Shown: positions 1 through 6,179, counted from the stretch's first letter. The stretch is DNA of 8,511 nt from Acidobacteriaceae bacterium (GCA_030042915.1 JASHYS010000286.1:1-8511), one strand, 5' to 3'. Made by a program: numbers and translations. The notes: a model not told the origin generated them from the sequence alone.

Positions 1-1098
1 GCTGCAGTGCGGCACAGGCGCAATGACAGCGTATTGCTCGTCGGCGACCGCGGGGTCGGCGGTCTGGCGGACGCGGTTGTAGGCGGCAATGTTGGGGCCC
101 ACGCTGATGTCGTACCAGGTCATCAGCCAGAGGCCGGGAACGTTGATCCGCATGTCGTCGTGCCACAATCCGCCCTTGTACCAGGCGGGATCGTTGGGAG
201 CGCGCTCGATCATGCCCGGTTGGCCGGAGGGTGTGGTGTCAGTGTAGATGCTGCGCGGAGCGCCCAGCGCGGCCAGGATGTCCTTTTCGGGCAGATGCCA
301 GAGAGCTTTCGACCAGTCGACGGCGGGCGGATGCGCGGCGAGGTCCCAGGATTTTGCAGCCGTCACCAGCGCCTGCTGCGAGGTGCCTGCGGGAAAGTTG
401 GGTTTGGCGTCAGTAGTTTCAAGGCCCGATTCATAAACCCATGGGACAGACAGCATCTGCACCGCGCCGCCGCGGAACCAGTTGCCCTGCTCGTAATAAG
501 GCGCGACGCGGCCCACGCCTGCGCCGAAGCTTTCAGGGATGATGGCGGCCAATGCCTTGTTGCCTCGCGAGGCCACGTTGAGCTGCCACTCGGCGGTGGA
601 GGAGCAGCCGATGAGGCCGACTTTACCGGTGGTCCACGGCTGCGCGCTCATCCAGTCGAACTCGTCGTCGGAGTCAGTGAGCGGCACGCCGAGAATGTCG
701 TACTCGCCCTCTGAGAAGTAGCGGCCGCGCTCATTCATCTCAATGTAGATGTAGCCGCGCTTGACGGCGTCGAGCGGGGCAGTCATGTCGCGAGGCGCGC
801 CTAGCGCCAGATCCCAGTAATTGAAGTTGTAAGGCGTGCGGACGAAGATGATGGGATATTTCTTCGACTCGTCTTTGGGCCGGTAGATATCGGCCTGCAT
901 GCGCTTGCCGTCGCGCATCGGCACCATCACCTTGCGCTCGATGATGGCCACCGACTCAAGCTCTTTCTCGATGGCGTTGCGATGCGCAATAAGAGTGTCG
1001 TTCGGGGAAGGGCCCTGGGCGAGCGCCCTGCGCGCCGAAGAAAACGCAGCAGCGCAGCAAAACACAAAGACCGTAATCAACTTCCTGGCTTGATTCAT
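1..1098 (-). CDS. CocE/NonD family hydrolase (X-Pro dipeptidyl-peptidase S15-like), C-terminus outside window
   Basis: The minus strand is open for 366 codons from an ATG at 1098 and runs off the left edge. Residues 1-27 form a Sec signal peptide (Lys/Arg, then a hydrophobic [12 protein letters not shown] core, then ALA before Gln28), so the enzyme is exported. The alpha/beta-hydrolase body follows: [18 protein letters not shown] near the N-terminus, [13 protein letters not shown] around the oxyanion region, and a nucleophile elbow G164-C-S166-S-T. This differs from the common GxSYxG of CocE. A WYD motif gives Asp330 and APVPHC gives His364, so the whole presumed Ser-Asp-His triad is visible; S-D and D-H spacing resembles CocE (S117/D259/H287). 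The C-terminal jelly-roll domain would lie outside. The family hydrolyses esters or acyl-amides, or removes X-Pro dipeptides; substrate cannot be read here. The start is supported by the signal peptide; upstream there is only a weak GCGAGG ribosome site. It is divergent from the gene at 1313. Confidence 0.9.
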   Translation of the reverse strand, partial: MNQARKLITVFVFCCAAAFSSARRALAQGPSPNDTLIAHRNAIEKELESVAIIERKVMVPMRDGKRMQADIYRPKDESKKYPIIFVRTPYNFNYWDLALGAPRDMTAPLDAVKRGYIYIEMNERGRYFSEGEYDILGVPLTDSDDEFDWMSAQPWTTGKVGLIGCSSTAEWQLNVASRGNKALAAIIPESFGAGVGRVAPYYEQGNWFRGGAVQMLSVPWVYESGLETTDAKPNFPAGTSQQALVTAAKSWDLAAHPPAVDWSKALWHLPEKDILAALGAPRSIYTDTTPSGQPGMIERAPNDPAWYKGGLWHDDMRINVPGLWLMTWYDISVGPNIAAYNRVRQTADPAVADEQYAVIAPVPHCS

Positions 1099-1143
1099 GG
1101 GGCCTCGCAGGGAAAGGGAGATCGGAGAGTTTCTGCGTTTCTT

Positions 1144-1171
1144 ATATTAAGGGATGCGAGATGGAATGCAA
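1144..1171 (-). promoter_or_regulatory. Candidate sigma-70-type promoter of the CocE-like gene
   Basis: On the minus strand TTGCAT (1171-1166) and TAATAT (1149-1144) are separated by 16 bases, a fair -35/-10 pair. Transcription would start near 1137, leaving a leader of about 39 bases before the ATG at 1098. No similarly good promoter for the rightward gene was seen; a weak TTCAAA (1180-1185) / GATAAC (1202-1207) pair exists. Confidence 0.45.
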
Positions 1172-1312
1172 TGCGATATTTCAAACGAGATTCACTCCGG
1201 AGATAACATGAACGCTGAAACGCTGTAACGGAGACGCGTGCCTTTTCCACACAGCGTCCCTGAGGTGCACCGGAGCCCCACAGACCCCGCTGCGATAGGC
1301 TGGAAAAAAGCG

Positions 1313-2071
1313 ATGACGGTATGTTCGATTTGCGATGACGTGGGGCTGGTAAGGGTCGTGGACGCGGCTGGGAAGTGGGTGAGCCGTCCGTGCGAGTGCC
1401 AGGAGGCAGAGCGCGAAGCGCGGCGGATTGAGGCCGCCCAGATTCCTGCGCGCTACAAGGAGTGCACGCTCGATACATTCGAGATTTACCACGGGGCCGA
1501 CCGATCGCTAGCCGACGCGCTGCTCACCGCGCGGCGGTTTGTCGACGAGTACCCGGCAGGAACCGCGGGCAAAGGGCTGCTGTTTACCGGAACCATGGGT
1601 GTGGGCAAGACACACCTGGGAGTGGGCGTTCTACAGCGGCTGGTCCGCGAGCGCGGAGCCAGGGGGCTCTTTTGCGATTACCGCGAGCTGCTGAAGAAGA
1701 TTCAGAACAGCTATAACCCCGAAGTGAAGACCACGGAGCTGGAGCTGCTGAAGCCCGTCTTCGCGGCCGAGGTGCTGGTGCTTGACGATCTGGGCGCCCA
1801 AAAGCCCAATGAATGGGTGTGGGATACCGTGGCGCTGGTCCTGAACACCAGGTACAACGACCGGCAAACGACCATTATCACGACAAATTACGAGGAACAG
1901 CCTGCCGGAGCCGGCCGCCTGACCGACGCCGAACGGGCGGCACGCGAACCCACACTTGGCGACCGCATTGGCGACCGCATGTTGTCGCGCCTTTCGGAGA
2001 TGTGCATCAGCGTAAAGATGACAGGAAAAGACTGCCGTCAAACGGGAATCAAGCGGGCGCGATTCGGGTGA
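1313..2071 (+). CDS. DnaC/IstB-like AAA+ ATPase, putative helicase loader
   Basis: Numbered from the ATG at 1313 (252 aa, close to E. coli DnaC). Cys4, Cys7, Cys27 and Cys29 (CSIC and CEC) form a likely zinc-binding N-terminus like that of DnaI-type loaders. The AAA+ core has Walker A GTMGVGKT (Lys99-Thr100), Walker B VLVLDD (Asp158-Asp159), sensor-1 TTN (Asn192) and the DnaC-family signature DRMLSRL (222-227) with the presumed arginine finger. DnaC-type proteins load the replicative helicase, IstB relatives assist a transposase; no istA-like gene or terminal repeat is present, so a loader role is more likely. Start choice: the ORF also allows a GTG at 1238 (277 aa, with GGAG only 4 bases upstream), but the additional 25 residues look unconserved and the Cys motif begins directly after the ATG. 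It ends 13 bases from the stop of the convergent small membrane gene. The sequence DRIGDRM holds a short internal GDR duplication. Confidence 0.88.
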   Translation: MTVCSICDDVGLVRVVDAAGKWVSRPCECQEAEREARRIEAAQIPARYKECTLDTFEIYHGADRSLADALLTARRFVDEYPAGTAGKGLLFTGTMGVGKTHLGVGVLQRLVRERGARGLFCDYRELLKKIQNSYNPEVKTTELELLKPVFAAEVLVLDDLGAQKPNEWVWDTVALVLNTRYNDRQTTIITTNYEEQPAGAGRLTDAERAAREPTLGDRIGDRMLSRLSEMCISVKMTGKDCRQTGIKRARFG

Positions 2072-2084
2072 AACGGCTCTCCCG

Positions 2085-2237
2085 CTACCAGAACAGCCAA
2101 ACACTGGCCAGAAGCAGGAGCATGGCGATAACAGTGAGGACCTGGTAGGCCCTGTCAGCCAGCTGGCTGGCGGGTGGAGTAACACCAGGCGGCGATACGT
2201 GCTGCGCGGCAGTCGGGGAGATGGGGGAGGGCTGCAT
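2085..2237 (-). CDS. Small single-pass membrane protein, unknown function (50 aa)
   Basis: A minus-strand ORF of 50 codons plus TAG. Residues 1-25 are rich in Pro, Ser, Thr and Ala with no charge; residues 26-32 carry Asp28 and Arg29; residues 33-50 (VLTVIAMLLLLASVWLFW) are a continuous hydrophobic helix ending at the C-terminus. This layout fits a tail-anchored or small type II membrane protein. An AGGCAGGA stretch lies just upstream of the ATG, with close spacing. It is convergent with the DnaC-like gene and divergent from the gene at 2513. I do not recognise a family. The clean TM helix and the filling of an otherwise empty gap argue that it is real, but it is short and could be chance. 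Confidence 0.55.
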   Translation of the reverse strand: MQPSPISPTAAQHVSPPGVTPPASQLADRAYQVLTVIAMLLLLASVWLFW

Positions 2238-2499
2238 ATTTCCTGCCTTGGGATGCTCAGTTCAAGTTACGAATCCATCGCACGTCCGGTTCCTTCGCTG
2301 AAAAGTCCCGAAGCAGCGATGGTCCACATTCAAACTCGCAACTTTCTTACCAGCTTAGACGCTTTCGAGCTTCCGCGGATTCGCGTAAATCGAGACTAAT
2401 TTGATGAAAAGCCGGCGATGGTTTCGTTCGCAAGAACAGAAGATCTCGAGCGCGTTGGCGGGGCGGGAAAACGGGACGGCTCTCAAGCAAACGCGGGTG

Positions 2500-2505
2500 T
2501 ACAAT
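2500..2505 (+). promoter_or_regulatory. -10 box TACAAT placed for a leaderless transcript
   Basis: TACAAT ends 7 bases before the GTG at 2513, the only start that keeps the membrane segment intact. Transcription would begin at or next to the GTG, and the bases between (CTCGCTC) contain no Shine-Dalgarno sequence. Both facts fit a leaderless mRNA. No convincing -35 box is present. The rest of 2238-2499 holds no gene that I can support. Confidence 0.4.
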
Positions 2506-2512
2506 CTCGCTC

Positions 2513-3034
2513 GTGAGCACGGGACCACAACTTGTGCGGCCTGCGCCGCAGCAGGAGCGAAGCTGGCTGCCGATGGTGGTGGCTGCGGCCATCGTTCTGG
2601 CCATATTGGCCGGCGTGGTGCTGATCTTCGAGCATGGCAGAAATACTTCTTCGGTGACGCCGAGTTCCGCACCCACCGATCCCTATGCTGCCAACCTCGT
2701 CCTCAGCCATCTGGCCATGAGCGAAGCGGCGAATCTTGCCGGGGGAAAGTCGACCTACCTCGACGGTGAGATTGTGAACAATGGAGCCAGGACAGTTACC
2801 GGAATTACGGTGCAAGTGCTTTTTCGCGACCCGGCGCACGAGGTGGCCTGGAACCAGACGCAGCCCCTTATGCTGATCAGGACGCGAGAACCGTATATTG
2901 ATGTGGAGCCCGTGTCGGCAGCTCCGCTCAAACAAGGGGACAACCGAGATTTCCGGCTGATCTTCGACAACGTGCCACAGGACTGGGATGGGGCGTACCC
3001 TGAAATCCGCATCATTCACGTGGATTTAAAGTAG
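2513..3034 (+). CDS. Membrane-anchored exported protein, possibly DUF2393-like
   Basis: 173 aa from a GTG start. A short Pro/Gln-rich cytoplasmic tail (1-17) is followed by one strong transmembrane segment (about 19-40, MVVAAAIVLAILAGVVLIF), a Ser/Thr/Pro linker (44-57) and a beta-rich domain (58-173). That domain has the pattern YLDGEIVNNGARTVTGITVQVLF, in which a conserved NNG turn joins strands, and later DFRLIFDNVP and the end PEIRIIHVDL. This resembles the immunoglobulin-like FxLYD/DUF2393-type extracytoplasmic domain seen in acidobacterial proteins: a fold-level judgement from pattern, not a search. No catalytic residues are apparent, so a binding or structural role is more likely than enzymatic. 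It is monocistronic; no intrinsic terminator is evident after it. Confidence 0.78.
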   Translation: MSTGPQLVRPAPQQERSWLPMVVAAAIVLAILAGVVLIFEHGRNTSSVTPSSAPTDPYAANLVLSHLAMSEAANLAGGKSTYLDGEIVNNGARTVTGITVQVLFRDPAHEVAWNQTQPLMLIRTREPYIDVEPVSAAPLKQGDNRDFRLIFDNVPQDWDGAYPEIRIIHVDLK

Positions 3035-3136
3035 CCCGGGACCTCGATTGACCCGGATTCGGCCTTCCTTACTGAGTAGAAAGTACTTAAGCTGGAAAAA
3101 ATTACCCGATACCGCTGTTTACAGGGGCCTTTTGGG

Positions 3137-3154
3137 TGACTCATTCTCGAGTCA
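3137..3154. promoter_or_regulatory. Dyad TGACTC-N6-GAGTCA, candidate activator site upstream of a sigma-54 promoter
   Basis: Perfect 6-bp inverted repeat, TGACTC (3137-3142) and GAGTCA (3149-3154), with a further GACTC half-site at 3157-3161. Its centre lies about 100 bases before the predicted sigma-54 start near 3245, a typical distance for a bacterial enhancer-binding protein. Between it and the promoter lies an AT-rich segment (3166-3198) that could bend, flanked by CTCCTCC (3159-3165) and GGAGGAG (3199-3205). Confidence 0.45.
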
Positions 3155-3218
3155 TCGACTCCTCCTAACTATCTCTTATTAAAATAGATATGCGATTTGG
3201 AGGAGAGGACCGTTCCTT

Positions 3219-3234
3219 TGGCACCACCCTTGCA
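3219..3234 (+). promoter_or_regulatory. Sigma-54 (RpoN) promoter of the OmpA-like gene
   Basis: TGGCACCACCCTTGCA matches the sigma-54 consensus TGGCAC-N5-TTGCA at every fixed base with the exact spacing: GG at 3220-3221 (-24) and GC at 3232-3233 (-12). Start would be near 3245, giving a leader of about 87 bases with two small hairpins (GGAAC 3251-3255 with GTTCC 3264-3268; TGAGA 3274-3278 with TCTCA 3292-3296). It lies in a 297-base gene-free gap on the correct strand. Confidence 0.75.
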
Positions 3235-3331
3235 ATAAGAGAGGGCAAGCGGAACTGAGTAAGGTTCCAGCTGTGAGATAAGCAATCCATGTCTCAAGGC
3301 AAGCATCCTATCTTTTCGAGGGGCTGACCCA

Positions 3332-4258
3332 ATGAGCCAGAAACTGAACAAATTCATTTCGTTCCCTCGCCAGCTCGCGATTTTGACGCTGGCATCTGCG
3401 ATTGCAATCCCTGTTTGCGCGAAAGCGCAATCCTCAGCCGGGGATTCCCAAAGCACTCCTTCTTCGGCGGCGCAACAGCAGCCGTCATCGCAGGCGCAAC
3501 AGCAGCCCTCCTCTACGGCCGATCAGCCGTTGACTCCCCCGAAGGAGGGGTTCTGGGGTCGTGTCAATCCGTTTGCGCGGAAAAAGTGGGTAAAGAAGCA
3601 GATCGATCCCATTAACGACCGTTTGTCAGAACTCGATGAAGTAAACGCGAAGAACGCGCGCGACATCAGGGACGTGGATGCGCGGGCGCAAGCCGGAATC
3701 ATGAAGGCGCAGCAGTCGGCAGATGCGGCCAACCAGATGGCGCAGAATGCCAACTCGCAGGCGCAGAACGCCAGCAACACTGCACAGCAGGCTTCGCAGC
3801 ACGTTGACAACATCAACAACACCGTCAACGGGCTCGACCAGTACCACCAGATTACTGAAGCGGAGATCACGTTTCGTGCCGGCAGCGACGTGCTGAGCTC
3901 CGATTCCAAAACGACGCTTGATCAGCTGGCGTCCAGCCTGGCTGGCCGCGAAGGGTACATCGTCGAGATCGAAGCGCATTCGCCCGGCGCAGGCAGCGTC
4001 GGCATCCAGAGTTCCGAGCGCCTGGCTGAAGCAGTCAAGCGCTATCTAGTAACCGAACACCAGATTCCCGTCTACCGCATGCACGCGGTCGCCCTCGGCA
4101 ACGAAATGGCGATGAACAACACCGACAATCCGGATCAAAAGCCGGAGCGGGTAAGAAAGAACACGGTGCATTTACGGTTGATGGAAAACAGTTTGGCGGC
4201 CCGGAGTGGAGCGTCACCCCAAAGCGCTACACCTCCAGCTGGCACGGAGCAGCCGTAA
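3332..4258 (+). CDS. OmpA-C-like envelope protein with coiled-coil stalk
   Basis: 308 aa; ATG with GAGGGG 8 bases upstream. Residues 1-32 are a Sec signal peptide with cleavage after AKA; the Cys at 29 is not in a lipobox. Residues 33-70 are low-complexity Gln/Ser/Pro including a tandem AQQQPSSQ/AQQQPSS. Residues 73-90 hold a basic GFWGRVNPFARKKWVKK stretch; 91-168 is an Ala/Gln/Asn-rich helix, probably coiled coil. Residues 174-286 match OmpA C-terminal domains (ITFRAGSDVLSSDSK; SSERLAEAVKRYL; VRKNTVHLRL). The usual GHTD loop reads AHSPGAG: the diaminopimelate-binding Asp is replaced by Pro218, the loop to Arg230 is about three residues short, but the Arg is kept. The family tethers the outer membrane to peptidoglycan; here that binding may be altered. 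A disordered tail follows. Transcription is probably sigma-54 dependent, ending at the terminator at 4360. Confidence 0.88.
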   Translation: MSQKLNKFISFPRQLAILTLASAIAIPVCAKAQSSAGDSQSTPSSAAQQQPSSQAQQQPSSTADQPLTPPKEGFWGRVNPFARKKWVKKQIDPINDRLSELDEVNAKNARDIRDVDARAQAGIMKAQQSADAANQMAQNANSQAQNASNTAQQASQHVDNINNTVNGLDQYHQITEAEITFRAGSDVLSSDSKTTLDQLASSLAGREGYIVEIEAHSPGAGSVGIQSSERLAEAVKRYLVTEHQIPVYRMHAVALGNEMAMNNTDNPDQKPERVRKNTVHLRLMENSLAARSGASPQSATPPAGTEQP

Positions 4259-4298
4259 ATCGCGGCCATCCTCCCCCGAGGCTATGCTCTAGTGTCAA

Positions 4299-4361
4299 CG
4301 GCCACCCCGCCGTAAGGCCGCCAACAAGCTCTCGCAACGCGAGAGAACCAAGGCAACTTGG
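4299..4361 (+). other. Array of three hairpins before the terminator: structured 3' UTR or small RNA
   Basis: Between the OmpA-like stop and the terminator lie CGGCC (4299-4303) with GGCCG (4316-4320); CTCTCGC (4329-4335) with GCGAGAG (4339-4345), a perfect 7-bp stem with a 3-base loop; and CCAAG (4348-4352) with CTTGG (4357-4361) closing a GCAA GNRA tetraloop. With the terminator stem this makes four consecutive hairpins in about 90 bases without an ORF. A poor -10 (TATGCT, 4283-4288) could start a separate RNA, or it may be processed from the ompA-like mRNA. I could not match it to a known RNA family. Confidence 0.4.
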
Positions 4362-4389
4362 CCCCCGTTAAAAACGGGGGCCGTTTTTT
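4360..4389 (+). terminator. Strong rho-independent terminator
   Basis: A perfect 10-bp stem, GGCCCCCGTT (4360-4369) and AACGGGGGCC (4373-4382), with an AAA loop, is followed by G and six T (4384-4389). It ends transcription of the OmpA-like gene and the hairpin array, and insulates the toxin-antitoxin operon. Bases 4390-4541 hold nothing I can name. Confidence 0.93.
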
Positions 4390-4541
4390 ATCTTCAGGTT
4401 CCTGAGAGTAGCGGGTTTTCAGCGCTCGCGCAATCCCCAAGATCGTTTTTTCGCTCCCAGCAGTGCATAGGGACTGGGGACTTTGGTCACATGGCAGGGC
4501 GCTCGCTTCCTAACTCCTTTCATTTTTGCCTCCTCGCTTCG

Positions 4542-4560
4542 TTCTAATATTTGTTAGAAT
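4542..4560 (+). promoter_or_regulatory. Promoter and palindromic operator of the toxin-antitoxin operon
   Basis: TTCTAA (4542-4547) and TTAGAA (4554-4559) are a perfect inverted repeat with a 6-base spacer. It overlaps two possible -10 boxes, TAATAT (4545-4550) and TAGAAT (4555-4560); no clear -35 was found. A dyad over the -10 region just ahead of an AbrB-type antitoxin is the expected arrangement for autorepression by the antitoxin or complex. Confidence 0.55.
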
Positions 4561-4582
4561 GACAAGAGCGGAGGATCGGGTC

Positions 4583-4807
4583 ATGGTCAAGCTCAAGGTG
4601 ACAACCATCGGCAGCTCGGCAGGGATCATCCTGCCCAAGGAAGTCCTGAGCCGGCTCAAAATTCAAAAAGGCGATTCCGTCTTCCTCACCGAGTCGCCCG
4701 ACGGCGTGCGCATCACGCCCTACGACCCCGAGTTCGAGGAGGACATGGCCCTGGCTAGCCAGGTTATGCGCAAGCGCAGGGATCTGCTTCGCGAACTCGC
4801 GAAATGA
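4583..4807 (+). CDS. AbrB/MazE-type antitoxin
   Basis: 74 aa. Residues 1-48 form a swapped-hairpin AbrB/SpoVT domain: KLKVTTIGSSAGIILPKEVL followed by LKIQKGDSVFL and VRITPYD, the classic G-S/N-S-x-G-I-x-L-P motif that binds DNA as a dimer. Residues 50-74 (FEEDMALASQVMRKRRDLLRELAK) are a charged helix, the usual place where such antitoxins wrap the toxin. It should neutralise the Doc toxin and repress its own operon. Start: this ATG has GGAGG 8 bases upstream; the in-frame ATG at 4559 overlaps the -10 box and is unlikely. Its stop overlaps the toxin start (ATGA, 4804-4807), implying translational coupling. Confidence 0.93.
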   Translation: MVKLKVTTIGSSAGIILPKEVLSRLKIQKGDSVFLTESPDGVRITPYDPEFEEDMALASQVMRKRRDLLRELAK

Positions 4808-5205
4808 GCGGACCGGTCTGGAGATGGATTGAGGAAAGCTCCGTCCTCGCCTTTCACGAAGAACAGATCGCGGAGCACGGCGGCCTGGCCGGCATCCGAG
4901 ATCTGCCGCTCCTGCAGTCAGCCCTGGCGCGGCCGAAAAACCTGAAAGCGTACGGCAGCCCCGATGTCGCCGATCTCTCCGCCTCCTACGCCATTGGCAT
5001 CGCGCGCAATCATCCGTTTTTCGATGGCAACAAACGAACCGCGTGGGTTGTGGCGGAAACCTTTCTGCTCAAGAACGGCTACGAGTTGACCGCCAGCGAT
5101 CGCGACGGCGTGACTGCGATGTTGTCCGTTGCCGAGGGCACCGTCTCCGAGCCGGAGTTTGCCGCCTGGCTGCGCGCCAACGTCCACCCCCTGAAGCCGG
5201 AGTGA
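4804..5205 (+). CDS. doc: Death-on-curing (Doc) family toxin, Fic fold
   Basis: 133 aa, similar to P1 Doc (126 aa). The N-terminal part contains the family pattern AFHEEQIAEHGGLAGIRD and LLQSALARP (about 16-44). The Fic-type active site is H70-PFFDGNKR78-TA: catalytic His70, Phe, acidic Asp74, the Asn-Lys pair and Arg78. Lys replaces the second Gly of true Fic AMP-transferases (GNGR), the hallmark of Doc proteins; P1 Doc phosphorylates elongation factor EF-Tu and stops translation. All key residues are intact, so the toxin is probably active. It is coupled to the upstream antitoxin by a 4-base overlap. The pairing of an AbrB-type antitoxin (rather than Phd) with Doc is known in chromosomal modules. 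Its stop lies 3 bases from that of the convergent gene at 5209. Confidence 0.95.
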   Translation: MSGPVWRWIEESSVLAFHEEQIAEHGGLAGIRDLPLLQSALARPKNLKAYGSPDVADLSASYAIGIARNHPFFDGNKRTAWVVAETFLLKNGYELTASDRDGVTAMLSVAEGTVSEPEFAAWLRANVHPLKPE

Positions 5206-5208
5206 GTC

Positions 5209-5571
5209 TCAATACTTCGCGGTCTTCAGCACCCAATGGACATCGGAATAGATGTTCGATGAGGTCCCGATATGGTATCTCATGTAGGGCCAGAATGCAG
5301 GCTTGGCAGTCTTGACGTAAAAGTCAATCTCCCTGATAGCTTCTCTCTTGGCGTCGCTCACTGGCGGATTTTGATGATCGAGGAGGAATTGGACTCCAAG
5401 CATCCCATCGACCGCAGGACTCACACGTGCCACAAGTACTCGAGTTCTCATTCCGCTTGCCTCGTACCAGATTTCAAAATGCTCGCCATTCTCATCAACC
5501 GTTCGATCGGTCCAACCCTCGCGAATGGGCATTTCAGGGCGTGCATCGTTCTCATTTCCAGGCAAACCCAT
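5209..5571 (-). CDS. Hypothetical protein, 120 aa
   Basis: I do not recognise this protein. Start: the ORF extends upstream to a TTG at 5649 and an ATG at 5592, but the ATG at 5571 has GGAGGAG at ideal spacing, and a TACGAT -10-like box overlaps the 5592 ATG, so the short form is preferred. Residues 15-65 look beta-rich (HFEIWYEASG, RTRVLVARVSPAV, GMLGVQFLLD); residues 72-90 are a charged helix (SDAKREAIREIDFYVKTAK); the end is aromatic (PAFWPYMRYH, VHWVLKTAKY). There is no signal peptide, so it is probably cytoplasmic. It is tail-to-tail with the Doc toxin (3-base gap) and divergent from the exported protein at 5721. The good ribosome site supports it being real. Confidence 0.65.
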   Translation of the reverse strand: MGLPGNENDARPEMPIREGWTDRTVDENGEHFEIWYEASGMRTRVLVARVSPAVDGMLGVQFLLDHQNPPVSDAKREAIREIDFYVKTAKPAFWPYMRYHIGTSSNIYSDVHWVLKTAKY

Positions 5572-5652
5572 CTTCTCCTCCGATCGACACATCGTACACC
5601 CGAACCCGGTCGCAGATTCTTCATGCGAGAACGATGGGCCAGGAGCCAAGAG

Positions 5653-5684
5653 CCTGACTGGCTGACTCGCCGGCTCGCTGACCC
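5653..5684. repeat. Degenerate 8-bp tandem repeat
   Basis: Four adjacent octamers, CCTGACTG, GCTGACTC, GCCGGCTC and GCTGACCC, run directly into the -10-like octamer GCTAAAAT. They lie in the 149-base divergent gap between the genes at 5571 and 5721. Confidence 0.35.
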
Positions 5685-5686
5685 GC

Positions 5687-5692
5687 TAAAAT
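5687..5692 (+). promoter_or_regulatory. Candidate -10 box (TAAAAT)
   Basis: TAAAAT lies 28 bases before the ATG at 5721. CTGACT at 5662-5667 could act as -35 with a long 19-base spacer. The start would fall near 5699, leaving a leader of about 22 bases that carries GGAGG. Confidence 0.35.
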
Positions 5693-5720
5693 TGCTTCCA
5701 TCTCACAAGTGGAGGCATCT

Positions 5721-6179
5721 ATGCGCAGAATTCTTCTTGCCGTCCTGACTTTGGCGTTTGTGGCGTGCGGTTCGCGCGCGCTCGTTGCCCAGGGCGCGCC
5801 CACGCAAACTGCGGCCGGCCAGCCCTACACCATTGAGTACTACTACAAGTGCCAGTGGGGCCATCAGCAGGAATTCCTCAGCCTGTTTTTGAAAAATCAC
5901 TGGCCGCTGCTTGAGAAGATCCAGTCGACCGGGCGCATTCTGTCGCTCAAGATCGAGCAGCCCGCGTACCACACCACCGAAGACGGCCGCTGGGACTACC
6001 GCGTGACCATCGTCTACAAGGACTCGACCGCGGCCACCAGCGCCAACCCCGACGAGGACGCGTTCATGAAACAGCTATGGCCCGACCAGGATACCTACAA
6101 GAAAGAAGAGCAGCGGCGCTTCGAAATTCTTCTCGGGCACTGGGACCTGCCGGTCACCGATATCACGCCGAAGAATTGA
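5721..6179 (+). CDS. Exported protein of unknown function, 152 aa
   Basis: ATG with GGAGG 5 bases upstream; the GTG at 5709 would place the ribosome site inside the gene and is rejected. Residues 1-24 are a signal peptide (RR, then LLAVLTLAFVA). Cleavage could be after ALVA, or the protein could be a lipoprotein at Cys16, although FVAC is a poor lipobox. The mature part has alternating strands and helices: YTIEYYYKCQWG, a helix EFLSLFLKNHWPLLEKI, then GRILSLKIEQPAYH, EDGRWDYRVTIVYKD, and a C-terminal helix AFMKQLWPDQDTYKKEEQRRFEILLGHWD. The beta-alpha-beta-beta pattern with a KNHWPLL helix suggests a dimeric alpha/beta-barrel-like fold, but that is inference. Conserved-looking His60, His84 and the aromatic cluster could bind a ligand. 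Function unknown. Confidence 0.82.
   Translation: MRRILLAVLTLAFVACGSRALVAQGAPTQTAAGQPYTIEYYYKCQWGHQQEFLSLFLKNHWPLLEKIQSTGRILSLKIEQPAYHTTEDGRWDYRVTIVYKDSTAATSANPDEDAFMKQLWPDQDTYKKEEQRRFEILLGHWDLPVTDITPKN

Noticed and set aside
1238..1312. GTG start extending the DnaC-like protein by 25 residues
   Set aside because: The extension lacks recognisable pattern, the ribosome site is too close, and the zinc motif starts right after the ATG at 1313; kept as an alternative only.
1313..2071. IstB of an IS21-family element
   Set aside because: There is no istA-like gene beside it and no terminal inverted repeats; the N-terminal Cys motif fits DnaC/DnaI-type loaders better.
3389..3406. Second sigma-54-like site (TGGCAT...TTGCA)
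   Set aside because: The -24/-12 spacing is one base too long and it lies inside the signal-peptide coding region.
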